Assembly: GCA_030418545.1 (NCBI GenBank)
Contig: QAIB01000003.1
Span: forward strand, 62,001 to 126,000
Direction: 5' to 3'
DNA length: 64,000 nt
Origin: Xenophilus aerolatus
GTDB taxonomy: Bacteria > Pseudomonadota > Gammaproteobacteria > Burkholderiales > Burkholderiaceae_C
Under the pieces are notes generated by a model. It was not told the DNA's origin. It searched no databases and saw only the letters and a program-made list of their open reading frames with translations. A program made the position numbers and the translations under genes. Of the stretch, positions 24,422 through 35,529 are shown piece by piece (positions within the stretch are counted from its first letter, which is position 1; each line of letters begins with the position of its first letter).

Positions 24422-25323
24422 GCCAGCCCCCTCGAAAAGCGTCGCGTCAGCCGCGCATAGGCGGCCACGGCGAGCATGCCGCAGGCCGTGAGCACCAGCG
24501 CCTGCGCGGCGCCTGCCGGCCACTGGAAGTTGTCGATCAGGCTCTGCACCACCAGCACCGACACCGTCTTGACCTGCGCACCGCCCAGCATCACCGGCGT
24601 GACGTAGGCGCTGAGCGTGAGCACGAAGACCAGCACCGTGCCGGCCTGGATGCCGGGCCAGGACAGCGGCAGCGACACGCGCAGGAAGGCCTTGAGCCGC
24701 GAGGCGCCCAGCGAGCGTGCGGCGGCCTCCAGGCTCGGGTCGATGCTCTGGATCACGCCCACCAGCGGCAGGATCATGAAGGGCAGGAACACATGGACGA
24801 GTGCGATGGTCACGCCCAGCCGGTTGTTCATCAGCGCGAGGCCGGTATCGATCCAGCCCAGGTCGATCAGCGCGCGGTTGATCACGCCGTTGCCCGACAG
24901 CAGGATCAACCAGCCGAAGCTGCGCACCACCACGCCCACGAGCAGCGGCGAGAGCACCAGCACGTACAGCAGGCCGGCCCAGCGCGAGCGCGTGCGTGCC
25001 AGGTGGAAGGCGACCGGATAGCCCAGCAGCAGGCAGATGGGCGTCACCGTCAGGCCCAGCAGCAGCGTGTCGCCCAGCACGCCGAGCAGGTAGCCGTCGG
25101 TCAGCGCACGGGTGTAGTTGCCCAGCGTCATCCCGGCGCCATAGGGCGCGCCGACGGCCGGCGGCCGCAGGCTCATCAGCACGATGTTCAGGTAGGGCAG
25201 CAGCAGGAACACGCCCAGCAGCACCAGCGCCGGGGCGATCAGCCAGATGGCGCGGCTGGGCGGCGGCGTCGCTGCCGTCGGGAGGGGGGCCGCAGCGGGT
25301 GCGGCCAGCGTGGAGGCGCTCAT
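24418..25323 (-). CDS. PotB-like ABC transporter permease
   Basis: A 301-residue permease of the PotB class. After an alanine/proline-rich start, helix 1 is at about residues 28-52, and the EAA loop is LEAAARSLGASRLKAFLRVSLPLSWPG. It pairs with the next gene. Its start overlaps the stop of the ATPase and its stop overlaps the PotC-like start, giving tight coupling. Confidence 0.9.
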   Translation of the reverse strand: MSASTLAAPAAAPLPTAATPPPSRAIWLIAPALVLLGVFLLLPYLNIVLMSLRPPAVGAPYGAGMTLGNYTRALTDGYLLGVLGDTLLLGLTVTPICLLLGYPVAFHLARTRSRWAGLLYVLVLSPLLVGVVVRSFGWLILLSGNGVINRALIDLGWIDTGLALMNNRLGVTIALVHVFLPFMILPLVGVIQSIDPSLEAAARSLGASRLKAFLRVSLPLSWPGIQAGTVLVFVLTLSAYVTPVMLGGAQVKTVSVLVVQSLIDNFQWPAGAAQALVLTACGMLAVAAYARLTRRFSRGLA

Positions 25324-26447
25324 CCCGGAATGACCCAGGCATGGCCGGGCTCGAAGGCCAGGCCGCAGTGCGCGCCCTCGGGCATGCGCCCGCCCGGTGG
25401 CGTCTGCACCAGCAGCGTCTGGCCGCCAGCGGCCTCGATCACGTGTTCCACCGTGCTGCCCAGGAAGTAGCTGCGCGCCACGCGACCCGCGTACGGGCCG
25501 TCCGCGCGGAAGTGGATGGCCTCGGGCCGCAGCGTCACCTGCACGGCCTGGCCGGGCTGCAGCGCGTCATGGAAGGCGGCCTCGACGGGGCCGAGCGCGG
25601 TGTCGACCGCATGCACCGGCCGCTCACCAGCGCCCGGCACGACTGCGCGCACGCGGCCTTCGATGAGGTTGGAACGGCCGATGAAGCGTGCCACCTCCAC
25701 GCTGCGCGGCCGCAGGTAGATGGCCTCGGGCACGTCGAACTGCTGCAACTGGCCGCCCAGCATCACGGCCACGCGGTCGGACATGACCATCGCCTCGGCC
25801 TGGTCGTGCGTCACGTACAGCGTGGTGATGCCCACGCGGCGCTGCAGGTCGCGGATGAACACGCGCATGTCTTCGCGCAGCACCGCGTCCAGGTTGGCCA
25901 GCGGCTCGTCCAGCAGCAGCAGGCGCGGCTCGATCACCAGCGCGCGCGCCAGGGCCACGCGCTGCTGCTGGCCGCCGGAGAGCTGGCGCGGAAAACGCTC
26001 GGCCAGCGCGCCCAGCTGCACCATGCCCAGCACGGCCTCGACTCGGCGTTCGATCTCGGCGCGCGGCACGCCGCGCATCTCCAGGCCGAAGGCCAGGTTG
26101 CGCCGCACGCTCAGGTGGGGAAAGAGCGCGTAGTTCTGGAACACCATGCCGATGTCGCGCTTCTCGGGCGGCAGGCCGGTGATGTCCTCGCCGTCGATGC
26201 AGATGCGCCCACCCTCGGGATGCTCGAAGCCGGCCACGCAGCGCAGCGTGGTCGTCTTGCCGCAGCCGCTCGGGCCCAGCACCGAGATGAACTCGCCCTC
26301 GCGCGTGGCCAGGTCCAGCGAATGGATGGCCACGTGGCCGGCGTAGCGCTTGTGCAGCCCCTCGATGGACAGCCGCGTGGTGCGCCGGCTGGCGGCGCGG
26401 ACCGCGGGCATCGCCGCGTCGGGCGGCGCGGACAGGACTGCGCTCAC
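25320..26447 (-). CDS. PotA-like ABC transporter ATPase
   Basis: A 375-residue ATP-binding subunit with Walker A GPSGCGKT, Q-loop VFQNYALFPH, signature LSGGQQQR, Walker B LLLLDEPLANLD and switch VTHDQAEA. The C-terminal TOBE domain extends from about residue 265. The GTG at 26447 overlaps the stop of the binding-protein gene (GTGA) and gives MSAVLS; an internal ATG 12 codons later is the alternative. It drives the PotB/PotC-like pair. Confidence 0.9.
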   Translation of the reverse strand: MSAVLSAPPDAAMPAVRAASRRTTRLSIEGLHKRYAGHVAIHSLDLATREGEFISVLGPSGCGKTTTLRCVAGFEHPEGGRICIDGEDITGLPPEKRDIGMVFQNYALFPHLSVRRNLAFGLEMRGVPRAEIERRVEAVLGMVQLGALAERFPRQLSGGQQQRVALARALVIEPRLLLLDEPLANLDAVLREDMRVFIRDLQRRVGITTLYVTHDQAEAMVMSDRVAVMLGGQLQQFDVPEAIYLRPRSVEVARFIGRSNLIEGRVRAVVPGAGERPVHAVDTALGPVEAAFHDALQPGQAVQVTLRPEAIHFRADGPYAGRVARSYFLGSTVEHVIEAAGGQTLLVQTPPGGRMPEGAHCGLAFEPGHAWVIPG

Positions 26448-27490
26448 TTGATCTCCCGGTTCCAGCGGTCGGTGATGGCCGGCAGCTGCGGGTTCACCTT
26501 GGCCCAGTCGAACTGCACGATGGAGGACATGGCCTTGCCGTTGATCGGCACGTCGGCCACCAGGGCCGGGTCCAGCTTCACCTGCGTGTTGGTGGGCGAG
26601 GTGAAGAACTCCTTGGCCATCGACTCCTGCACCTCGGGCCGCAGGATGAAGTTGAGGTACTGGTAGGCGGCCTCCTTGTCGGGCGCGTGCTTGAGGATGT
26701 TGAAGGACTGCTCGAAGGCCACCACGCCTTCGCTGGGCACCACCATCTCGACCGGCACGCCCTTCTTCTTGAGCGCCACGATCTCGGGGAAGTCGATCAC
26801 CGCCACGGTGACGTCGCCGCGCGTGAGCATGGTCGACAGCGTGCCGCTCCAGTCGGCCTGCTGGAAGGGCAGCAGCTTCTTGATCTCGACGAAGGCGCGG
26901 TCGATGGCGTCCTGCGAGCCGCCGTAGATCTTGGCGGTCATCAGAAGGAACAGCATGGCCGCGGTGTTGCCGATCTGGTAGAGGCCGATCTTGCCCTTGA
27001 ACTCGGGGTTGTTCCAGAGATCGGCCCAGGACTTGGGCGGCGTCTTGACCAGGTCCTTGCGGTAGCCGATGCCGATGGTGGAGACGATGCCGCGCACGCC
27101 GTTGTCGCCCGGGTTGCGCAGGTTGGGGTACACGTGGGCCAGGTTGGGCACCTTGGCGGCCGGGATGGGCTCGAAGTAGCCCTCGCTGCGCACCACGCTG
27201 GCGATGTTCTCGTTGACCATCAGCACGCTGTAGGGCGGCTTCTCGATGCCGGCGGCGCGCAGGTTGGCGATGAAGTTCTTGCCCAGGCCCACGTCCAGCG
27301 TGGGCTTGACGCCGCTGATCTTCTCGAAGGCCGGCATCAGGTCGGTGCGCCAGAACTTCTCCCAGCGGCCGCCATAGGTGTTGACCACCAGCGGCGCGGC
27401 CGCGAGCGAGGGGAAGGCGGGCAGGCCGAGGGCGGCGGCGGTGCCCAGGCCGCGGGCCAGCAGGTCGCGGCGGTTGATCGGAAAGGTCAT
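26444..27490 (-). CDS. PotD/extracellular solute-binding protein of the second transporter in the operon
   Basis: A 348-residue periplasmic protein. The start MTFPINRRDLLARGLGTAAAL carries a twin-arginine-type signal, so it is probably exported folded by Tat. Blocks such as NTYGGRWEKFWRTDLMPAFE, YRKDLVKTPPKSWADLWNNPEFKGKIGLY and SEGVVAFEQSFNILKHAPDKEAAYQYLNF are typical of the polyamine/iron-type binding family. The ligand is unknown; no Tyr-Tyr iron motif is seen. It lies 41 bases downstream of an oxygenase gene in the same operon, so the ligand may be related to that enzyme's substrate. Confidence 0.88.
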   Translation of the reverse strand: MTFPINRRDLLARGLGTAAALGLPAFPSLAAAPLVVNTYGGRWEKFWRTDLMPAFEKISGVKPTLDVGLGKNFIANLRAAGIEKPPYSVLMVNENIASVVRSEGYFEPIPAAKVPNLAHVYPNLRNPGDNGVRGIVSTIGIGYRKDLVKTPPKSWADLWNNPEFKGKIGLYQIGNTAAMLFLLMTAKIYGGSQDAIDRAFVEIKKLLPFQQADWSGTLSTMLTRGDVTVAVIDFPEIVALKKKGVPVEMVVPSEGVVAFEQSFNILKHAPDKEAAYQYLNFILRPEVQESMAKEFFTSPTNTQVKLDPALVADVPINGKAMSSIVQFDWAKVNPQLPAITDRWNREIK

Positions 27491-27531
27491 GACAGCACTC
27501 CGGAAAGTTGAAAGGGAAGCGGGCGCGGCAC

Positions 27532-28515
27532 TCAGGCCACGGGGGCAGGCTCGGCGGGCTTGCGGTAGTCGTAGTTGCGGTTGAGCCGCTCGAGCAGGTA
27601 GTCGCCGTAGCGCACCGGCGGGTGCTGCGGCGGATGGGCCGCATCGGTGCAGGTGGGCAGGCATTCGATGAGCGTGTCCATCGACGGATCGAGGAAGTAG
27701 GGCAGCGAGTAGCGGTCGCCGCCCGAGCGGTTGATGACGCGGTGCGGCGTGGAGACCAGGCGGCCGTTGGTCCAGCGCGCCAGCATGTCGCCCACGTTGA
27801 GCACGTAGGTGTCGGGGATGGGCGGCGCCTCGATCCAGTCGCCGCCGCGCGGGCGCACCTGCAGGCCGCCGGAGTCGTCCTGGGCCAGCAGCGTGATGAT
27901 TCCGTAGTCGGTGTGCGGGGCGGAGCCGATCTGCTCGTCCTCGGCGGGCGGCTGCGGCGGATAGTGCAGGGCGCGCAGGAAGGTGGTGGGGTGGTCGAAG
28001 TGGTGGTCCAGCGCCGTGGCCGGCAGGCCCAGCGCCAGCGCGATCAGGCGCACGATGTGGCGGCCCAGTGCATCGACCTCCCGCACGTAGGCCAGCATGG
28101 CGGACTTGAAGCCGGGCAGCCAGTCGGGCCACTGGTTGGGGCCCTGCATGGGCAGGCCCGCGAGCAGGCCGGGGTCGTCGGGCGGCAGCTCGTGCATGAG
28201 CATCAGCGATTCGCTCATGTTGGGCCGCGTCACCTTCGCCACCGTGGAGGTGACGATGGTGGAACTGGCCATGCCCATGTAGCCGCGATGGAAGGCGTTG
28301 ATGGCCAGCGACTGCTTCTGCGCCAGGGTCGACGTATGGAAGTCGCGCGACGCGGCGAAGGCGGCCTCGCGGGTGGCGGACGCCACGTTGTGGCCGGCGA
28401 TGTAGGCAAAGCCGATCTGGCTCAGGGCCTCGAACAGCGCGCGTGCGTTCTGCTGCGCCAGGGGCGCGTCGGCGTCCAGGCTGCCCTGCAGGTCGACGAT
28501 GGGGATGTGCTTCAT
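27532..28515 (-). CDS. isopenicillin-N-synthase-like Fe(II)/2-oxoglutarate oxygenase (B)
   Basis: A 327-residue non-haem iron oxygenase. The facial triad is His201 and Asp203 (PHTDYG) and His258 (TPHRV); the 2-oxoglutarate-binding RxS is Arg268-Ser270. The PIVDLQ start and YPPQPP are typical of the family that includes thymine-7-hydroxylase, ethylene-forming enzyme and flavonoid oxygenases. It is paralogous to the enzyme at 34478 (both end in ECLPTC near the C-terminus). The ATG overlaps the stop of the isochorismatase-like gene. The substrate is not known; a nucleobase or its derivative is inferred from the rut context. Confidence 0.9.
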   Translation of the reverse strand: MKHIPIVDLQGSLDADAPLAQQNARALFEALSQIGFAYIAGHNVASATREAAFAASRDFHTSTLAQKQSLAINAFHRGYMGMASSTIVTSTVAKVTRPNMSESLMLMHELPPDDPGLLAGLPMQGPNQWPDWLPGFKSAMLAYVREVDALGRHIVRLIALALGLPATALDHHFDHPTTFLRALHYPPQPPAEDEQIGSAPHTDYGIITLLAQDDSGGLQVRPRGGDWIEAPPIPDTYVLNVGDMLARWTNGRLVSTPHRVINRSGGDRYSLPYFLDPSMDTLIECLPTCTDAAHPPQHPPVRYGDYLLERLNRNYDYRKPAEPAPVA

Positions 28516-29219
28516 GTCTGGGGTTCTTCAGTAAGGTTGGGAGCGCGCTGGCGCCACACGGCCAGCCGGTCGGCCGAGCTCATCACCAGCCCCAGGTGCA
28601 GCGACACCATGGCCAGCGCGGCCTGTTCCAGCGGCTCGTCGGTGCCACGCACCAGGTCCTGCAGCACGATCACGCGGTAGTTGCGGTTGTTGGCGTCGAA
28701 GGCGGTGTTGAGCACGCAGCAGTCGGTGAAGCCGCCGTCGAGCACGACGGTCTCGATGCGCTGGTTGCGCAGCAGGAAGTCCAGGTCGGTGGGATAGAAG
28801 GCCGACAGGCGGCGCTTGTTCTCCACCTTCAGGTCGCCGGGCTCCACGCGCGTGACCCACTCGGTCCAGGGCGAGCCCTCGATCGCGTGCGCATCGGCGT
28901 TGGGGATCGGGCCCACGTGCAGCGGGAAGGTGCGCCGCCACGCGGCCGGGATGCCGCCAAGGTCGTCGGCGCCGCCCTCGCGCAGCACCGACTTGACGTG
29001 CACGATGCGCCCGCCCAGCGCGCGCACCTCGTCGTGGAAGGCATCGATGGGCGCCACCACGTCGCGCGCCCGCGGCGCCGGGCAGGGGCAGTCGGGCGAA
29101 TCGTCCAGGTGGCCGCGGTGCATGTCGATGGAGAGCACTGCGGTGCGGGACAGGTCCAGGTAGTCGGCGAACTGGCTGACGTCCAGTTCGCGCGGCTGGT
29201 TGTAGACATAGGCGCGCAT
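28512..29219 (-). CDS. isochorismatase-like cysteine hydrolase
   Basis: A 235-residue hydrolase with the Asp-Lys-Cys triad of the isochorismatase-like fold: Asp32 in LSIDMHRGHL, Lys135 in ENKRRLSAFYPTD, and Cys168 in GGFTDCCVLNTA (a second Cys at 167). RutB, at 38929, is another member of this fold; the two share only the fold motifs, so the substrate should differ. The residues after the Asp (CPCPAPRAR) are an unusual cysteine-proline insertion. It overlaps genes on both sides (ATGA). Amide or ureido hydrolysis is likely. Confidence 0.88.
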   Translation of the reverse strand: MRAYVYNQPRELDVSQFADYLDLSRTAVLSIDMHRGHLDDSPDCPCPAPRARDVVAPIDAFHDEVRALGGRIVHVKSVLREGGADDLGGIPAAWRRTFPLHVGPIPNADAHAIEGSPWTEWVTRVEPGDLKVENKRRLSAFYPTDLDFLLRNQRIETVVLDGGFTDCCVLNTAFDANNRNYRVIVLQDLVRGTDEPLEQAALAMVSLHLGLVMSSADRLAVWRQRAPNLTEEPQT

Positions 29220-30163
29220 CAGCGTCGCTCCTCTCGCAGATAGGGTTGGCCGAGGGCGCCGGGCTCGTCGTGCACGGCCTGGCCGCCGCGGCGCGCCAGC
29301 GCCACCCACACCATCACGCCCAGCGTGACGACGTAGGGCGTCATCAGCACGAAGTACTGCGGCAGCTGCACGCCCGCGGCCGCCAGCTGCGGGATCAGCG
29401 CTTCGATGCAGCCGAAGAGCAGCGCGCCGGCCAGCGCGCGCCAGGGCGACCAGCGCGCGAAGATCACCAGCGCCACCGCGATCCAGCCGCGCCCGCCGGT
29501 CATGCCCGCGATCCACAGTTTGGTGCCCACCACCGAGATGTACGCACCGGCCAGCCCGACCAGCGCCGAGCCTGCCACCACCGCACCGAAGCGCCACAGC
29601 GGCACCGAGAGGCCGGCCGCATCGGCGGCCTGCGGGTTCTCGCCCACCGCGCGCAGGCGCAGCCCGGGCGTGCTGCGGTTGAGCCAATGCACCGTGGCCC
29701 AGAACAGCAGCGGCACCAGGTACACGATCAGGTTCTGGTGGAAGAGACGGCCCACCAGCGGCAGGTCGGACAGCAGCGGGATCGGCAGTGCGCCGAAGCT
29801 GCTGACCGGCTTGTTGGTCCAGTCCAGCACCGTGCCCAGCAGGCCGGTCAGGCCCTGGCAGAAGAAGACCAGCGCCAGGCCGGCGATCACCTGCTGGACG
29901 CGCAGCACGATCACCATGAAGGCGAAGAGCAGCGACACCGCGGCCGCGGCCAGCATGGCCAGCGGCAGCGCGATGGCCGCCTCGTGGAAGCTCAGCATGG
30001 CGCCGATGCCGGCCAGAGCGCCGACCAGCATCAGCCCCTCGGCGCCCAGCGACAGCACGCCCGCGCGCTCGCTCAGGATCAGGCCCAGCGCGGCCAGCGC
30101 ATAGGGCACCGCGAAGTCGGGCGCGTTGCCCAGCCAGTTGGTGGCGATGGAGAGCACGTCCAC
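29219..30163 (-). CDS. BMP-type (nucleoside) ABC transporter permease, second subunit
   Basis: A 314-residue permease of the branched-chain/NupQ-YufQ class with about eight to nine helices. The motif LSERAGVLSLGAEGLMLVGA near residue 30 and NPQAADAAGLSVPLWRFGAVVAGSALVGLAGAYISV near 190 are typical of simple-sugar and nucleoside importers. The GTG at 30163 has GGGAGG five bases upstream and lies one base after the other permease's stop. It overlaps the isochorismatase-like gene (ATGA). Confidence 0.9.
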   Translation of the reverse strand: MDVLSIATNWLGNAPDFAVPYALAALGLILSERAGVLSLGAEGLMLVGALAGIGAMLSFHEAAIALPLAMLAAAAVSLLFAFMVIVLRVQQVIAGLALVFFCQGLTGLLGTVLDWTNKPVSSFGALPIPLLSDLPLVGRLFHQNLIVYLVPLLFWATVHWLNRSTPGLRLRAVGENPQAADAAGLSVPLWRFGAVVAGSALVGLAGAYISVVGTKLWIAGMTGGRGWIAVALVIFARWSPWRALAGALLFGCIEALIPQLAAAGVQLPQYFVLMTPYVVTLGVMVWVALARRGGQAVHDEPGALGQPYLREERR

Positions 30164-30164
30164 G

Positions 30165-31287
30165 TCAGCCTCCCGGTCCCCGGGCCACGCGCCGCAGCCG
30201 GTGGCGGATGAAGAAGTCCGACGAGGCGACGCAGATGACCAGGATGGCCTGGATCAGCTGCACCATCGCGAAGGGGATCTGGTAGAAGACCTGCAGGTTG
30301 CGGCCGGCCACGAAGAGCATGGCGATCAGCACCGCCACCACGCTGGCCGCGAGCGGGTTGTTGCGTGCCAGGAAGGCGATGAGGATGCCCGAGAAGCCGT
30401 AGCCCACGTAGAAGGCCTGCGTGAGCCGCCCCTCCTGCCCCGTCACCACCACGAAGCCCGCCAGCCCCGAAAGCGCGCCCGACAGCAGCACGGCCACGAG
30501 CACCATGCGGGCCACCGGCACCCCCAGCGCGCGCGCCACGCGCGGGTTGGCGTCCACGAAGCGCAGGTACAGACCGGCGCGGCTCAGGCCCGTGAACCAG
30601 GTGGCCAGCAACGCGGCCAGCACGGCCAGGCCGATGGCCGCGGTGCCGGGGTTGCCGAGCCATTCGGGCAGGCGCTCGAAGGCACGGAACTGGGGCGAAT
30701 AGGGGAACGCGTCCTTCGGGTCCTTCCACGCGCCGTAGACCAGGTGGAGCAGGAAGTTGCCCGCCACGTAGTTGAGCATCAGCGAGGCGATGATCTCGTT
30801 CACGGCCAGCCGCAGCTTGAGCAGGGCCGGCGCCAGGGCCCAGGCCATGCCCATCGCGATCGCCACGGCACCCATCAGCGGCAAGCGCAGCGCGGGCGGG
30901 CCGATCTCGAACATCGACACCGCCGTGGCGCCGATGGCGCCGAAGATCATCTGGCCTTCCAGCCCCAGGTTCCAGAAGCGGGCGCGAAAGGCGATGGCGG
31001 CGCCGATGCCCACCAGGATCATGGGCGCGGCCTGGAAGAGCACGGCCAGCATGCTCTGCCGGTCCACCAGCGTCTGCATGACGAACTCGTTGAGCAGCTC
31101 GTTGGCCGGCACACCCGCCGCCACCAGGATGGCGGCCGAGATCGCGAGGCCCGCCGCCACTGCCAGCGCCAGGATCAGGGCCTGCTTGGGCAGAGCCATC
31201 TGCTGGCGCAGTTCCAGCGTGTAGCGGCGCGAGAGAAGCGGCACAGGCTTCGCACGCGCCGCCGTGCCGGGAGCTTCGAGTGCGGTG

Positions 31288-31295
<8 letters not shown>
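30165..31295 (-). CDS. BMP-type (nucleoside) ABC transporter permease, first subunit
   Basis: A 376-residue permease of the NupP/YufP class. An N-terminal helix at about 37-57 is followed by GIGAAIAFRARFWNLGLEGQMIFGAIGA, the signature of this subunit, and YGFSGILIAFLARNNPLAASVVAVLIAML near the C-terminus. It overlaps the ATPase gene by eight bases. It pairs with the other permease as a heterodimer. Confidence 0.9.
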
Positions 31296-32789
<1,494 letters not shown>

Positions 32790-32793
<4 letters not shown>

Positions 32794-33887
32794 TTCTGCG
32801 TCACGACGCCCTTGACGAACCAGTCCATCTTCCAGAGGTCGGCGTCGGGGAGCACGGCGCCCGCCGCCACGCGCTCCTTGCCGTCGCGGTCCTTCAGCGG
32901 GCCGGCATAGATCTGCTTGCCCTTCAGGATCGCTTCGCGTTCGGCCTGGATGAGCTTGACCTTGTCGGCCGGCACGGCGGGACCGAAGCCGGCGATGTCG
33001 GTGCCGCCGCCGCTCATCGGGATGAAGGCGCCATACGGCTCGGGTTTCCAGTTGCCGGCGATGACCTTCTTGAGTTCGGGAATCAGGAAGCGGTCCCACA
33101 CCCACACCGACGAGCACAGCGTGGCCTTGGGCGCGAACTGCCGCAGGTCGCGGTGGTGGCCGGTGCCGTACACGCCACGCTCCTGCGCCACGATCTGCGG
33201 CGTGGGCGAATCCACGTGCTGCCCGATGACGTCGGCGCCCTGGTCGATCAGCGCAGTGGCGGCGGCGCGCTCCTTGACCGGGTCGTTCCAGGTGCCGGTG
33301 TAGATCACGTTGACCGTGGCGTTGGGGTTCATCTTCTGGGCCCCGAGCGCGAAGGCGTTGATGGTCCAGTTCACCACGCCGAAGGGGTTGGCGGCCACGA
33401 AGCCCAGCTTGCCCGTCTTGCTGGCGGCGCCGGCCGCCATGCCGCACAGGTACTGGCTCTCGTAGGTGCGGCCGTAGAAGGATTCGAGGTTCGGTCCGTT
33501 GGTGGTGCCCGAGCCGTTGAGGAAGGCCACCTTGGGGTACTTGGCTGCCAGGTCCTTGAAGGCGTCGGACTGGCCGAAGGCGGTCCCGATCACGATGTTG
33601 GCGCCGCGCGAGATGAAGCGTTCGGCCGCCGGCTTGATGACCGAGGCGTCCTCGCCCACGTTCTCCACGAACTGGATCTTCTGGCCGAGCGCGGCCTCGA
33701 TCTTGGCGCGGGCCTCGTCGAAGGCCTGCGTCCACCCACCGTCGTTCTTGGGGCCGTAGTACAGCATCGCGATCACGGGTTTGCCGCTGAGGCTGAAGCC
33801 GGCCTGGGCGTAGGCGGCGCCGGCCGACAGCAGCACGGCGGCACCGGCCAGGACCACGCTCAGGCGTGGGAAGCGCTTGGACAACAT
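32790..33887 (-). CDS. BMP family (nucleoside-type) ABC transporter binding protein
   Basis: A 365-residue periplasmic protein of the BMP/PnrA/NupN family. The ATG at 33887 (MLSKRFPRL) begins a clear signal peptide cleaved near residue 28 (AYA|Q) and has GGAG upstream. Family blocks are YGPKNDGGWTQAFDEARAKIE, GANIVIGTAFGQSDAF, CGMAAGAASKTGKLGFVA and the TGTWNDPVKERAAATALIDQGADVI segment. Known members bind purine or pyrimidine nucleosides or similar aromatic ring compounds. Together with RutR-linked regulation this suggests a nucleobase, nucleoside or breakdown product as ligand. Confidence 0.92.
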
Positions 33888-33981
33888 GGAAACCTCCAGG
33901 TGGAAGGAGAGAAGAGGGAGCTGGAATAGGTGAAAAAGCACGAACAGTGCCGCCCCCGGCGCCAGCCGGGCAGCGGGCGCG

Positions 33982-34368
33982 TCACATCATGAAATTGATG
34001 CGGAAGACGTTGCCCTCCGGGTCGAGCAGCACCGCCTGGTACCAGTTGTAGTAGGTGACGTACGGCGGTTTGACGAGCGTGGCGCCGGCTTCCAGCGCCA
34101 CGGGCACCATGCGGTCCACGTCCTCGCGGCTGTCGAGGTCGATGTTCAGCAGGAACTTCACGCCCTTCGTGTCCGAGAACTCGGCCAGGTGCAGCAGCTC
34201 GTAGGCGTCCAGGGCGTTGAAGCCCAGGCTGCTCCTGCCCGTGTCCAGCCCGCGGAAGATGGGCGAGCGGATGGCCTCGATCTCCGGGAAGCCGAACACG
34301 CGCTGGTAGAAGCCGCTGAGCGCGACCACGTCCTTGGCGAAGACGTTGACGTAAGACAGGTGGGCCAT
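33982..34368 (-). CDS. VOC (glyoxalase/dioxygenase superfamily) protein
   Basis: A 128-residue single-module-pair VOC fold protein: LSYVNVFAKDVVALSGFYQRVFGFPE at the N-terminus and the closing AVLLDPEGNVFRINF strand are characteristic. A glutamate metal ligand at the usual C-terminal position is replaced by Arg in VFRI, so metal use is uncertain. The ATG at 34368 has a GGA ribosome-site remnant. It lies in the operon between oxygenase A (109 bases upstream) and the binding protein (94 bases downstream). A lyase, isomerase or binding role cannot be decided. Confidence 0.82.
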   Translation of the reverse strand: MAHLSYVNVFAKDVVALSGFYQRVFGFPEIEAIRSPIFRGLDTGRSSLGFNALDAYELLHLAEFSDTKGVKFLLNIDLDSREDVDRMVPVALEAGATLVKPPYVTYYNWYQAVLLDPEGNVFRINFMM

Positions 34369-34398
34369 GGAATCCTCTGTGATCAATGCGGCCGAGCG

Positions 34399-34474
34399 CC
34401 GGGCCGCCCCAAGCCGGCCGCGCCTCCCCCTTGGGGGGTGGCGTTACACGCCGCGGGCGTGAAAAGCCGGGGGG
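34399..34474. repeat. GC-rich intergenic palindrome in the operon
   Basis: The gap between oxygenase A and the VOC gene contains CCTCCCCCTTGGGGGGTGG and, further on, CACGCCGCGGGCGTG, two palindromes typical of short intergenic elements in Comamonadaceae. They would form stable hairpins in the mRNA. Confidence 0.45.
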
Positions 34475-34477
34475 CCG

Positions 34478-35470
34478 TCATTTCGTCCCGCCGAAGGTGG
34501 TCTGCTTGACGAACTTCGAGGTCAGGTGGTCGCCCGAGGAAATCGGCGCGTACTTGGCCTTCTCGCCCGGCGCCAGGCAGGTGGGCAGGCACTCGACCAT
34601 GGCGTCGTAATTCGGCTGGTGGAAGAACACCAGCGACTGCCGGCGATTGGTCTGTGCCACCTCGAAGGGCGGGTTGACCACGCGGTGCATGGTGGACACC
34701 CACTGGTCGTTGGTCCACTGCATCATCAGGTCGGCGATGTTGACCACCAGGCCGCCCTCGACCATCGGCACGTCCACCCACTCGCCGGCCTTGTTCTGCA
34801 CCTGCAGGCCCTTGTCGTCGGGCAGCACGATCGTGAGGCTGCCGTAGTCGCTGTGCGCGCCGGCGCGCAGTTGGCCGGGCAGCGGCGCCTCGCGCTGCGG
34901 CGGGTAGGACAGCACGCGGAACATGCTGATGTGCCTGTCGATCTTGTCGTCGAAGTAGCGCTCGGGCAGCTCGAGCGCGAGGGCGAAGATGCGCATGAGC
35001 GAGCGCGACAGGTCGCTCATGGCCTCGAAGTACTGCTCGTAGGCTTCGCGGAAGCCCGCGATGGGCGGCCAGCTGTTGGGCTCGAAGTGGGGCCCCGCGG
35101 CGGGCCCGCGGTGGTACTCGTCGTCGGGCACGTTCGAGGGACCGATCGAGAAGGACTCCTTCAGGTCGCCCGGCGTGGCCTCTTCGAGGCTGTACGAGAG
35201 CCCTTCTTCACCCACGGCGCTGTAGCCGCGCACCGCGTCGTCGCGCGGGCGGTCCACCTTGCGCTTCTCGGCCAGCGGCATGTCGAAGAACTGGCGCGAC
35301 AGTGCCGACACGCGTGCGATGAGCGCCGGATCGATGCCATGGTGCGTGATCACCAGGAAGCCGATGCTGCGGCAGGCCTCGTCGACCTGGCGGGCCAGCG
35401 CGGCTTTCTCGGCGGCCGTGCCCGAGAAGTAGGGCGCGAGGTCGATGATGGGAACGGTCATGAGGGTCAT
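34478..35470 (-). CDS. isopenicillin-N-synthase-like Fe(II)/2-oxoglutarate oxygenase (A), first gene of the RutR-linked operon
   Basis: A 330-residue non-haem iron oxygenase. The iron triad is His206 and Asp208 (AHSDYG) and His262 (MHRV); the 2-oxoglutarate arginine is in RQS (277-279). The DIOX-N domain starts PIIDLAPYF. It resembles oxygenase B and the family containing fungal thymine-7-hydroxylase. Two starts are possible, 35470 (MTLMTVPII) and 35461; the first leaves a 5' leader of about 32 bases from the sigma-54 promoter. As first gene behind a perfect -24/-12 promoter with a RutR-like palindrome, it is probably induced during nitrogen limitation. Confidence 0.9.
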   Translation of the reverse strand: MTLMTVPIIDLAPYFSGTAAEKAALARQVDEACRSIGFLVITHHGIDPALIARVSALSRQFFDMPLAEKRKVDRPRDDAVRGYSAVGEEGLSYSLEEATPGDLKESFSIGPSNVPDDEYHRGPAAGPHFEPNSWPPIAGFREAYEQYFEAMSDLSRSLMRIFALALELPERYFDDKIDRHISMFRVLSYPPQREAPLPGQLRAGAHSDYGSLTIVLPDDKGLQVQNKAGEWVDVPMVEGGLVVNIADLMMQWTNDQWVSTMHRVVNPPFEVAQTNRRQSLVFFHQPNYDAMVECLPTCLAPGEKAKYAPISSGDHLTSKFVKQTTFGGTK

Positions 35471-35512
35471 GGAGCGTCTCGATGCGCGGAAGGGGTTCCG
35501 GCAGAAGCCGTT

Positions 35513-35528
35513 TGCAACGACCGTGCCA
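35513..35528 (-). promoter_or_regulatory. sigma-54 (-24/-12) promoter of the oxygenase/ABC-transporter operon
   Basis: On the minus strand TGGCACGGTCGTTGCA matches the sigma-54 consensus TGGCACGNNNNTTGCW at every fixed position, preceded by the expected pyrimidine. Transcription should begin near 35502, about 32 bases before the ATG at 35470. An NtrC-type activator would be required; no clear NtrC pair was identified upstream. Confidence 0.85.
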
Positions 35529-35529
35529 G